From CAYWNK01 sp047639615 (lineage in GTDB: Bacteria; Planctomycetota; UBA1135; GCA-002686595): a stretch of 6,026 nt of DNA. The position numbers and the translations under genes are program-made. The DNA lies in the NCBI GenBank assembly GCA_047639615.1, contig JBLIOL010000324.1, positions 1-6,026 of the forward strand, written 5' to 3'. Positions 1 through 5,723 of the stretch are shown one piece after another; position 1 is the first letter of the stretch; every line of letters begins with the position of its first letter. The notes under the pieces were generated by a model, which searched no databases, was not told the origin of the DNA, and saw only the letters and a program-made list of their open reading frames with translations.

Positions 1-384
1 CTGCGCATGACCGCGCCCGGAGGCACCCTGCGCCTAGCGCACGTGGAAGACGACAGCACCTTCGAACGCTACATGGAGGCCATCTCCAAGATCCCCAGCA
101 TCGACACCGATGATGCCCGCGAGACACTCGCCATTCAGCTCATGAAGGAGCCGCGCGACTACATCCAGAGCGTCAAGCGCGCGCTCACGAAAGCGGGCTC
201 CACGATCACCGTCGAGGGTGCCGTCCAGATGGGCCACCACCTAAGCGAATACCAGCGCCTGATCGACGAGCACACGGTCCAACTCCTGGTCATGCACACC
301 AAGGACGAGGACCAGCAAGCCATGCACGGCCTGGCCTACCCCCTCGCCGTCGAACTGCGCGACATTCCGCTCCTGCTCCTGTAA
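1..384 (+). CDS. Universal stress protein (UspA-like), C-terminal part; 5' end outside window
   Basis: The reading frame is open from base 1, so the ATG at 7 is probably internal and the gene begins upstream. The visible 127 residues fit the later part of a Usp alpha/beta domain. Numbering from the ATG at 7, there is a strand GGTLRLAHV (about 5-13), a helical stretch (36-62), a strand ITVEGAVQMG (67-76), a helix, a strand VQLLVMHT (91-98), and a final strand IPLLLL (120-125). Only the first strand and part of the first helix appear to be missing. The nucleotide-binding signature of ATP-type Usp proteins (G-2x-G-9x-G-S/T after the fourth strand) is absent; the position holds HTKDEDQQAMHG. A regulatory, non-ATP-binding role is therefore plausible. 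The stop codon overlaps the start of the transporter gene by one base (TAATG), which suggests the protein works with, or regulates, that transporter. Family assignment is fairly secure; the specific role is unknown. Confidence 0.72.
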   Translation: MRMTAPGGTLRLAHVEDDSTFERYMEAISKIPSIDTDDARETLAIQLMKEPRDYIQSVKRALTKAGSTITVEGAVQMGHHLSEYQRLIDEHTVQLLVMHTKDEDQQAMHGLAYPLAVELRDIPLLLL

Positions 385-1820
385 TGCGATCCATGTACGA
401 CCTGCCCCTCGCCATGCTCTCCTTGGAAGACGGTGCGCACGCAGCCAGCAGCCACCCGGTCGCGGCCAGCACCACCTACCTCTTCACGGGGCTGCTGATA
501 GCGATGGTTGTCTGCTTGGCGCTCGAGGAGAAAATACACGCCAAGAAGTCCGTCATCGTGGGATTCTTCGCAGCCATTGCCCTGCTCGTGGGCGACGCTT
601 TCCAGCTGCTCCCCCTGGGCAACATTCTGGTCGGCGGACATGAGATCTCCATGCCGGTCTACATTCCGGCCATCGATTGGAATGTCATCGCGATCATTCT
701 GGGCTCAAGCCTGTTCGTAGATGTCACCAGCAAGTCCGGGCTGTTCACCTGGATCGCTATCCGCCTGACCAAGGTCTCGGGCGGCGACCCACGCAAGCTC
801 CTGATCTACTACGGCCTGATGACCGTGGTGTTCTCCGCCGTGCTCAACAACGTCACGGCCATGATCATTGTCGGGTCCTTGACCGGCGTCTCCCTGAAGC
901 GCCTGCAGCGAGGCAACCTGCTGCTCGGCTTCCTGATGGTCGAAGGCCTGCTGACCAATGTCGGCGGCCTGTTAACCCTGATCTCATCGGTCCCCAACAT
1001 CATCGTGGGTACCGCCGCCAAGATCAGCTTCGCCACCTTCTTCATCAAATCCAGCCCCTACGTGCTCGTGGCCACCATCCTGACCCTGGTCATGGGCATG
1101 CGCATCTTCAAGATCGAGAGCTTCAAGAGCGACGAAGAGCGCGAACAAGCGCGCCAGCTAGTGGATGGCTTCGATGAGAACGACGGCATCGAGAGCCGCG
1201 GGTTCTTCATCTTCGGCACAGTCATGCTGCTGCTCTTCGTGAGCGTTATCGCCACGGCCTCGATCCTGCCCTACATCCGCGACCTGGGTCTCGGCTACGT
1301 GGCGCTCACCTTCGGCTTGATCATGCTCGTGCGCTACAAGGCCGTAGCGGACAAGTTCTACGCAGCCATCGACTGGGATCTACTGGGCTTCTTCGCTGCG
1401 CTCTTCGTGGTGATCAATGTGATGGAGCACGCCATGGTGCTCGAGCTCATCGGCCAGGGCCTCTCAGCCATCATCGGCCTGGGCGACCAGCTCGGCACGG
1501 GCATGATCCTGGCCGCCGGCGCGGCAGCCTCCTCCGTCACCGACAACATCCCGCTGGCAGCCATGCTCGCCAAGATCCTCGGATCCGACCCGGTCATCGG
1601 CGCCGACCCCAATTCCCCCTTCTGGTGGTCCGTGGTATTCGGCGCCAACCTCGGCGGCAACCTAACCCCGATCGGATCGGCCTCGACCCTGGTGGCGGTC
1701 ACGATCATGCACAAGCAAGGCCTGGCAGTATCCTTCCTAGACTTCGTCAAGTCCGCTTTCCCCTTCGCGATCATGCAGATCCTGCTGGCCATGGCCTACG
1801 TAGTATTCGTCATCGGCTAA
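384..1820 (+). CDS. ArsB/NhaD-type ion transporter (IT superfamily membrane permease)
   Basis: A 478-residue inner-membrane protein with about 11-12 hydrophobic segments starting near residue 32. It matches the ArsB/NhaD/citrate-Mg (CitMHS-like) permeases, which are typically 400-480 residues. Characteristic stretches are VLNNVTAMII (153-162), SSVPNIIVGTAAKISF (201-216), IDWDLLGFFAALFVV (329-343), SSVTDNIPLAAML (383-395) and FGANLGGNLTPIGSAST (419-435). The NNVT and TDNIP motifs lie at equivalent places in the two halves, as expected for the inverted-repeat IT fold with two re-entrant substrate loops. A charged cytoplasmic loop (about 244-272) separates the halves. The substrate cannot be read from sequence: Na+/H+ antiport (NhaD), arsenite efflux (ArsB) or an organic anion are all possible. 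No arsR or arsC is visible, so arsenite is not favoured. The ATG at 384 overlaps the upstream stop; ATG 393 is an alternative. No Shine-Dalgarno is seen, consistent with translational coupling. Confidence 0.88.
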   Translation: MRSMYDLPLAMLSLEDGAHAASSHPVAASTTYLFTGLLIAMVVCLALEEKIHAKKSVIVGFFAAIALLVGDAFQLLPLGNILVGGHEISMPVYIPAIDWNVIAIILGSSLFVDVTSKSGLFTWIAIRLTKVSGGDPRKLLIYYGLMTVVFSAVLNNVTAMIIVGSLTGVSLKRLQRGNLLLGFLMVEGLLTNVGGLLTLISSVPNIIVGTAAKISFATFFIKSSPYVLVATILTLVMGMRIFKIESFKSDEEREQARQLVDGFDENDGIESRGFFIFGTVMLLLFVSVIATASILPYIRDLGLGYVALTFGLIMLVRYKAVADKFYAAIDWDLLGFFAALFVVINVMEHAMVLELIGQGLSAIIGLGDQLGTGMILAAGAAASSVTDNIPLAAMLAKILGSDPVIGADPNSPFWWSVVFGANLGGNLTPIGSASTLVAVTIMHKQGLAVSFLDFVKSAFPFAIMQILLAMAYVVFVIG

Positions 1821-2410
1821 TGGCCAAGACTCTGCTGCTAGACGTGATGAGCACGCTCATCTACGACCCCTTCTACGTGGAGATGCCGGCCTTTTTCGGC
1901 ATGACCCTAGGGCAGCTGCTGGAGTGCAAGCACCCCGATGCCTGGCAACGCTTCGAGCTCGGGGAGATCGACGAGCAGTCCTTCCTCGATTCCTTTTTCC
2001 GCGATGGCCGCAGCTACGATCAGGCCGCCTTCAAGGCCCACGTAACCAGCGCCTATCGCTGGCTCGATGGCATGCGCGAGCTCACGCTCGAGCTCGCCGC
2101 ACGCGGCACGGCCCTGCACGCACTCTCCAACTATCCCAGCTGGTACCAGCAAATCGAGCAGCGTACGCAGCTCGCCGAGACTGTGCCCTGGTCCTTCGTC
2201 TCCTGCCACATGGGCGTGCGCAAGCCAGATTCCGAGGCCTTCCTACTACCCGCGCGCACCCTCGGCCTGAAGCCAGAGGAGTGCTTGTTAGTGGACGACC
2301 AAGAACGAAACTGCCGCGCAGCCCAGGCCCTCGGCATGGACGCCATCCGCTTCACGGATGCCGAGTCCTTGCGCCAGGAGTTGCGCGCACGAGACCTACT
2401 GGACGCCTGA
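1820..2410 (+). CDS. HAD-superfamily hydrolase, chloroplast FMN hydrolase-like
   Basis: A 196-residue cytoplasmic HAD hydrolase. The frame is open upstream to 1625, but the ATG at 1820 overlaps the transporter stop (TAATG) and places HAD motif I at the N-terminus, so it is the chosen start. Motif I is LLLDVMSTL (nucleophile Asp8), motif II ALSNYP (Ser103), motif III VRKPD (Lys135) and motif IV LLVDDQ (Asp159, Asp160). A C1-type helical cap occupies about residues 15-85. The second Asp of the usual DxD is Met10. From memory, the pattern DPFY..MPAFFGM...QLLECKHP...FE.G.IDE, then SNYP.WY and RKPD, closely resembles the Arabidopsis chloroplast FMN hydrolase AtcpFHy1, which removes phosphate from FMN to give riboflavin. 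HAD membership is secure; FMN as substrate is inferred from that resemblance only. Placement suggests co-translation with the transporter. The stop lies 5 bases from the stop of the convergent gene. Confidence 0.88.
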   Translation: MAKTLLLDVMSTLIYDPFYVEMPAFFGMTLGQLLECKHPDAWQRFELGEIDEQSFLDSFFRDGRSYDQAAFKAHVTSAYRWLDGMRELTLELAARGTALHALSNYPSWYQQIEQRTQLAETVPWSFVSCHMGVRKPDSEAFLLPARTLGLKPEECLLVDDQERNCRAAQALGMDAIRFTDAESLRQELRARDLLDA

Positions 2411-2415
2411 CGCGG

Positions 2416-3930
2416 CTACTTAGACTTCTTGCCCGTTAGCAAGAGAGACTTGGCCGGGATCGAGAGGATGAAGGCCGTCACCGCCGAAGCCGCTAAGCGC
2501 GAGTCCGCACCGTAGCCTGCGTTGTCCCGGTTCGGCTGGTAGTAGTAACTGCCGTCGTTGCACTGAGCCAAGGTGAACCACCAGCGATTGGCTTGCATCA
2601 AGTTGCGGTAACTACCGTCGATGCCCGCCGCACCCAGTGCCGTGTAGGCCATGCCCATGAGCGGCGAGCCGTGGGTATCGGGAAAGCTCTCGGGGTGCAG
2701 CCCGATGACCTTGGCGTGGCGTTTCGCATTGGCTTGAAATTCCCCACCGCGGTAGGGACTGAGCCTGTTGGCCACGGCGGTCGCACCGGTGCGCCCCATG
2801 TCCGCCCAATCGCGAGCGTTGGCGCTCTCGTCCGCGTACCAGACGTAGCCCTCCTGCCCGCTGCCACGCTCCAGGAAATCGTAGGCCGCCTGGTGCCGCT
2901 CGCGATCGATCTCGAGGCCGCAATGCTCCATCATGGCCAAGGCCAAGGCGCCTTGACCGGTCAGCATGCAGATCGGCCCGTAGCCCTCGAAGCCCGGGTT
3001 GTGCCCCCACCCGCCATGGGCATCCTCATCCGTCTTCGGCATGGCGTGGGGATGCGAGTTGATTACGTTCGGGCTGAGCTGGGCGAGGCTCACGTACTGG
3101 GTGCTCATGAGGAAGTCTCGGACCTCCTCCAACTCCTCCAGCACCCAACGTTCCTTGGTTGCCAGGTAGTACTCGCTCATGACGATCGCCGCCGACATGT
3201 AGCGCCAGTTGATGAGCGACCCCTCGTCCTCCGCACTGGTGGTTCTGGCATGCCACTTGACGGATTTTTTAACGGCCTTGTGATACTTCGCCTCCCCGCT
3301 GGCGAGCAGTGCAAGGGGAGCGAAGGTGTTGTGCACCGGATTCCCCCAGGATCCGTCGTCACGCTGGTGCCCCTCGATGTACTCATGGAGTTCGTCCAGC
3401 ACGAGCTTGGTCTTCTTCGAGGCGCTAGGGAACTCCTTGCCGAAGGCCCCGTACTCAAAGCCAATGTTCAGCTCGACCGTGCGGCGCTTACCGTCGCGAA
3501 TCAGCGTCAGCTTCAGACGCCCGCGTCGGGACTTTGTCTGACTCGCTTCCAGAGCCCGAGCAAAATCCAGCAGCGGCCCCTCGGGCCCGAAGACATCCAT
3601 GCCATAGCCGTTGCGATGCGGAGTCTCCAGCTTGCGGCCATGCACACCGACGATGCGGTCTCCCGGCTCCACCCGCCCATCGCCCGGCGTTCCTTCGAGC
3701 ACATGTCGCACAAGCAGCTCAGTGGGCGCGTCCTCGGTCAACTCCACCCGCAACCCCGTCAGCCCCAAGTTGTAGTACCAGCCGCCCACGGCCGCGTCAG
3801 GCCCGCTACGCGCGCGCTGCTTCCAGGGCTGCCCATTCGGGTGATAGTGCACCTGGGCGAGAGCCGACGGCGCCAGACAGGTCAGCACCACGAGGGCAAG
3901 AGCACGACGGATAGAAACGGTACGGTTCAT
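2416..3930 (-). CDS. Secreted PDZ-domain plus alpha/alpha-toroid protein (DUF6288-like)
   Basis: A 504-residue protein of unknown function. Residues 1-25 form a clear signal peptide: Arg3, Arg8 and Arg9, a hydrophobic core, then ALA before Gln26, so export is expected. Residues about 50-157 look like a PDZ domain (LGLTGLRVEL, VLEGTPGDGRVEPGDRIVGVHG, LKLTLIRDGKRRTVEL). Residues about 172-500 are helical with repeats like the terpene-cyclase/prenyltransferase toroid, including a QW-like QRDDGSWG (189-196) and a related CNDGSYYYQPNRDNAGYGADSR (457-478). The ending TAFILSIPAKSLLLTGK resembles what I recall of DUF6288 proteins, common in Planctomycetes. No terpene-cyclase DxDD acid motif is seen, so cyclase activity is not supported; a scaffold, or glycan or peptide binding, is possible. 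The ATG at 3930 is the only start giving a full signal peptide. It lacks a Shine-Dalgarno but has CAAGCGA 9 bases upstream. A strong hairpin lies 34 bases before the start. Confidence 0.8.
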   Translation of the reverse strand: MNRTVSIRRALALVVLTCLAPSALAQVHYHPNGQPWKQRARSGPDAAVGGWYYNLGLTGLRVELTEDAPTELLVRHVLEGTPGDGRVEPGDRIVGVHGRKLETPHRNGYGMDVFGPEGPLLDFARALEASQTKSRRGRLKLTLIRDGKRRTVELNIGFEYGAFGKEFPSASKKTKLVLDELHEYIEGHQRDDGSWGNPVHNTFAPLALLASGEAKYHKAVKKSVKWHARTTSAEDEGSLINWRYMSAAIVMSEYYLATKERWVLEELEEVRDFLMSTQYVSLAQLSPNVINSHPHAMPKTDEDAHGGWGHNPGFEGYGPICMLTGQGALALAMMEHCGLEIDRERHQAAYDFLERGSGQEGYVWYADESANARDWADMGRTGATAVANRLSPYRGGEFQANAKRHAKVIGLHPESFPDTHGSPLMGMAYTALGAAGIDGSYRNLMQANRWWFTLAQCNDGSYYYQPNRDNAGYGADSRLAASAVTAFILSIPAKSLLLTGKKSK

Positions 3931-3939
3931 GGGGGTTCT

Positions 3940-3946
3940 TCGCTTG
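3940..3946 (-). promoter_or_regulatory. CAAGCGA leader motif before the PDZ/toroid gene start
   Basis: This is the second copy of the heptamer, 9 bases before the ATG at 3930. It lies within the 34-base stretch between the 16-bp hairpin and the start codon, a space too short for a complete promoter. Transcription must therefore begin upstream of or within the hairpin, or come from the upstream gene. Confidence 0.3.
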
Positions 3947-3964
3947 TTATCGATTCCTACGCAA

Positions 3965-3999
3965 GCGGCCAGTGCTTCCCGCTGGGAAGCACTGGCCGC
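3965..3999 (-). terminator. Perfect 16-bp hairpin between the two exported-protein genes
   Basis: Arm 3965-3980 (GCGGCCAGTGCTTCCC) is the exact reverse complement of arm 3984-3999, with a 3-base loop (GCT on the + strand). It lies 49 bases after the stop of the pseudo-peptidase gene and 34 bases before the start of the PDZ/toroid gene. That position suits a terminator for the former, but on the - strand it is followed by TTGCGTAGG, not a U-tract, so standard Rho-independent termination is not well supported. It could instead stabilise or process a shared transcript, or be a palindromic repeat. The structure itself is certain; the role is not. Confidence 0.5.
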
Positions 4000-4017
4000 G
4001 CATGGCTTGTAGCTGAG

Positions 4018-4039
4018 AGTACCCGATCGTCTCGGGACT
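4018..4039 (-). other. Small hairpin just after the pseudo-peptidase stop codon
   Basis: AGTACCCGA (4018-4026) pairs with TCGGGACT (4032-4039), giving eight base pairs with one bulged A and a 5-base loop. It begins 9 bases downstream of the stop at 4049 on the - strand and precedes the larger hairpin at 3965-3999. It has no U-tract. Together the two may act as tandem 3'-end structures protecting or ending the upstream transcript. Confidence 0.35.
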
Positions 4040-4048
4040 TAGGAGCTA

Positions 4049-5557
4049 CTAGGCACCCGCGACGTATCCGTCGAAGGCTGCCTTGTTGGCGATGATGGTG
4101 TCCTGCAGAGCTTTGATGCTCTCCTCGGTGTCCTCACCAGCGATAAGAGCCTTCTTGTAGGCCTCATGGGCCGCGGTCACTGGGGCGCAACCGCCGTCCA
4201 TGATGAAGGAAACAACCAGGCCAGCCTCGTTGATCAAGCGCGTGGACTCCGGAATGGCATCCAGGCTGAGACCGAACTCAAAGATACGATCCAGAGCGTC
4301 GAGCTCGCCGCCGGCGGTAATGTTGGTGATCGACCAGCTACGCGCCCACCACGGATCTTCCTTGCCCTCGTCCATGAAGAAGCGCTCCACATAGGAAGCA
4401 CCACCGTAGAAGAGCCAGCGCGGGATGGCCTTCTCAGCCCAGAACTCGCCCAGGTCGGGCGGTGCGCCGGCGGAGATTGCGTCACCGATGGTCTGAACGC
4501 TGGGCGTGATCGCCTCGGCGTAGGCCAGGCCAGCAGCGTGACGCACGGAGTGCAGACCGAAAGCCGAGGTGTTCTGGTCGCTGATATCCCAGTAGGCGAC
4601 GCCGGTACCAAGGTAGCGCGGGGGTGTCGAGGTCAGGTCGTACCAAGAATCCGCGAAGTAGGCGTGGTGCAAGGAGGAGAAGCCCGAGGCTTCGGCCGGC
4701 TGACGGCCAGCATCGCCGTCGCCGGCGGCGAAGACATTGAACTGATCCATGCTCTTGAAGACGACCATATGAGGTGCGTGCTTCGGCTCCAGGCCAAAGA
4801 TCTTCACCAGGTCGGGGTAGGCGAGATCCGCGTACCAGCGCGCGTACAACAGGGTGTCCATGTTGCAGGTGGTCGAAACCTCGAAGTGCTTACCGCGGGT
4901 CTGCCAGCGGTTGTCGATCTCGGCGTGGAAGGTGTTGGCCTCTTCCACACTGACCCACTCCTCACCGACCTGCCAAAGGCCGGCATTCCACTTTTCAAAA
5001 TCGGCGGGCAGAACCCAGGTGGAATCCTCCATGCGCAGCGTGCGCTTCTCGGCAGTCATGGCCTTGGCGTGCGCGGCCTTCTGGATGTAGAAGGGATCAT
5101 CCCACTTCCCGTTCTCGTCCTTGGCCCAACCCATCTTCAGGTAGGGCACGTCGGTGATCGGGACCCACTCATCGCCGTAGCGAGCGAGGCCTTTATCAGC
5201 CATGCGCTTGGTCTCTTCGCGGCGATAGGCAGCCATGGCCGAGTAGCTCTTGAACCACTGATTGTCATAGCGCTGGTGGCGAAGCCCCTTGTGGGCCTCC
5301 TCGTTCTCGGCGTCGAGCTCGAGCACGCGTGCGAAGGCCGCCTTGGACTCCTTACTCTTGCGATCTTTCTTCCAAGCGCGGGCAAGCTCGAGAATCTTCT
5401 CGACGTCAGTGCCTGCGGCTTCGATCACCTTAGCGGGATCGACTTCGTCAGCAGGCGTCTCGTCTTGTACGACGATGCTGCTGCTGGGGCTAACGCTTAG
5501 GCACGGCGCGGGGGGAACAGGGGCGGCTAGGAGAGTGAAGAGAACGCTGGTGATCAT
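4049..5557 (-). CDS. Probable exported protein with TPR-like N-terminus and degenerate zinc-peptidase (gluzincin/DUF1570-like) domain
   Basis: A 502-residue protein not assigned to a named family. The chosen ATG (5555-5557) begins a hydrophobic stretch (residues 2-12, ending near PVPPAPC), probably an export signal, although it lacks N-terminal basic residues. An in-frame TTG at 5668 would add 37 residues but would run through a structured leader, so it is not preferred. Residues about 50-92 look like a TPR helix pair (ARVLELDAENEEAH). Two similar short modules follow: GLARYGDEWVPITDV (123-137) and GLWQVGEEWVSVEEA (193-207). The second half resembles planctomycete gluzincin-like proteins: HFEVSTTCN, YPDLVKIFGLEPKHAPHMVVFKS, then HSVRH (336-340) where HExxH is expected, and WLFYGGASY (381-389) where WLxEGxAxY is expected. 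The catalytic Glu and the third zinc ligand are therefore both replaced, which predicts no peptidase activity. Its neighbour downstream on the same strand is the PDZ/toroid protein, 118 bases away. Confidence 0.75.
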   Translation of the reverse strand: MITSVLFTLLAAPVPPAPCLSVSPSSSIVVQDETPADEVDPAKVIEAAGTDVEKILELARAWKKDRKSKESKAAFARVLELDAENEEAHKGLRHQRYDNQWFKSYSAMAAYRREETKRMADKGLARYGDEWVPITDVPYLKMGWAKDENGKWDDPFYIQKAAHAKAMTAEKRTLRMEDSTWVLPADFEKWNAGLWQVGEEWVSVEEANTFHAEIDNRWQTRGKHFEVSTTCNMDTLLYARWYADLAYPDLVKIFGLEPKHAPHMVVFKSMDQFNVFAAGDGDAGRQPAEASGFSSLHHAYFADSWYDLTSTPPRYLGTGVAYWDISDQNTSAFGLHSVRHAAGLAYAEAITPSVQTIGDAISAGAPPDLGEFWAEKAIPRWLFYGGASYVERFFMDEGKEDPWWARSWSITNITAGGELDALDRIFEFGLSLDAIPESTRLINEAGLVVSFIMDGGCAPVTAAHEAYKKALIAGEDTEESIKALQDTIIANKAAFDGYVAGA

Positions 5558-5565
5558 TGGTTTTG

Positions 5566-5572
5566 TCGCTTG
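5566..5572 (-). promoter_or_regulatory. CAAGCGA leader motif before the pseudo-peptidase start
   Basis: CAAGCGA lies 8 bases before the ATG at 5557, at the distance where a ribosome binding site would be expected, although it does not resemble GGAGG. The same heptamer sits 9 bases before the start of the PDZ/toroid gene (3940-3946), and the following bases are similar too (CAAAACC against AGAACCCCC). Confidence 0.3.
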
Positions 5573-5604
5573 ATGAGCGGGATTGTCCGGGTTGCGCTTC
5601 CGGG

Positions 5605-5688
5605 CCCCGCGTATTTCATGCGGGGGGCCAAAAAAGCCTGTCTGGAAGTGGCTCGCTGCCAAGATCAAACAGCATTCCGGCCCCCCGC
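5605..5688 (-). promoter_or_regulatory. Structured leader with two mutually exclusive pairings upstream of the pseudo-peptidase gene
   Basis: Read on the - strand, segment A (5688-5679, GCGGGGGGCC) is followed by segment B (5629-5620, GGCCCCCCGC) and segment C (5610-5605, GCGGGG). B pairs perfectly with A over 10 bases across a 49-base gap. Alternatively, the inner part of B pairs with C as a 6-bp G/C stem with a 9-base loop, extendable by 2 bp past a 2-base bulge. The pairings cannot coexist, which resembles an attenuator or riboswitch-type leader. A T6 run lies immediately before B. C ends 47 bases before the ATG. The complementarity is observed; a regulatory role is inferred. Confidence 0.35.
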
Positions 5689-5697
5689 GTAGTTCGA

Positions 5698-5703
5698 ATT
5701 ATG
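5698..5703 (-). promoter_or_regulatory. Possible -10 box (CATAAT) for the pseudo-peptidase gene
   Basis: CATAAT on the - strand differs from TATAAT at one position. A start about 7 bases downstream would fall near 5691, just before leader segment A. I find no convincing -35 hexamer 15-19 bases upstream, so this is a weak call in GC-rich DNA. Confidence 0.2.
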
Positions 5704-5723
5704 TGTTCCTTTCGGACTCAGCC

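Noticed and set aside
384..1820. Calling the transporter arsB (arsenite efflux)
   Set aside because: IT-superfamily motifs do not separate arsenite from sodium or anion transport, and no ars regulator or reductase is visible nearby.
2427..2444. 6-bp hairpin TCTTGC / GCAAGA just past the HAD stop as a terminator
   Set aside because: The stem is short and mixed, there is no U-tract on either strand, and it lies inside the end of the PDZ/toroid coding region. It could easily be chance.
2416..3930. Squalene-hopene cyclase or other terpene cyclase
   Set aside because: Only QW-like repeats are seen. The catalytic DxDD motif is missing, and a signal peptide and PDZ domain are atypical for those enzymes.
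2593..4095. 500-codon open frame on the + strand opposite the PDZ/toroid gene
   Set aside because: It is a shadow produced by GC-rich codon bias. It has no recognisable domain and runs across the intergenic hairpin, while the minus-strand frame has a signal peptide and domain structure.
4166..5500. 444-codon open frame on the + strand opposite the pseudo-peptidase gene
   Set aside because: It is low in recognisable motifs and rich in Val, Gly and Leu, as expected of an antisense shadow. The minus-strand protein has clear family-like motifs.
5558..5668. 37-residue N-terminal extension of the pseudo-peptidase from a TTG at 5668
   Set aside because: It would place charged, proline-rich residues before the signal-like segment and translate through the structured leader. 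The ATG at 5557 gives a more sensible N-terminus.
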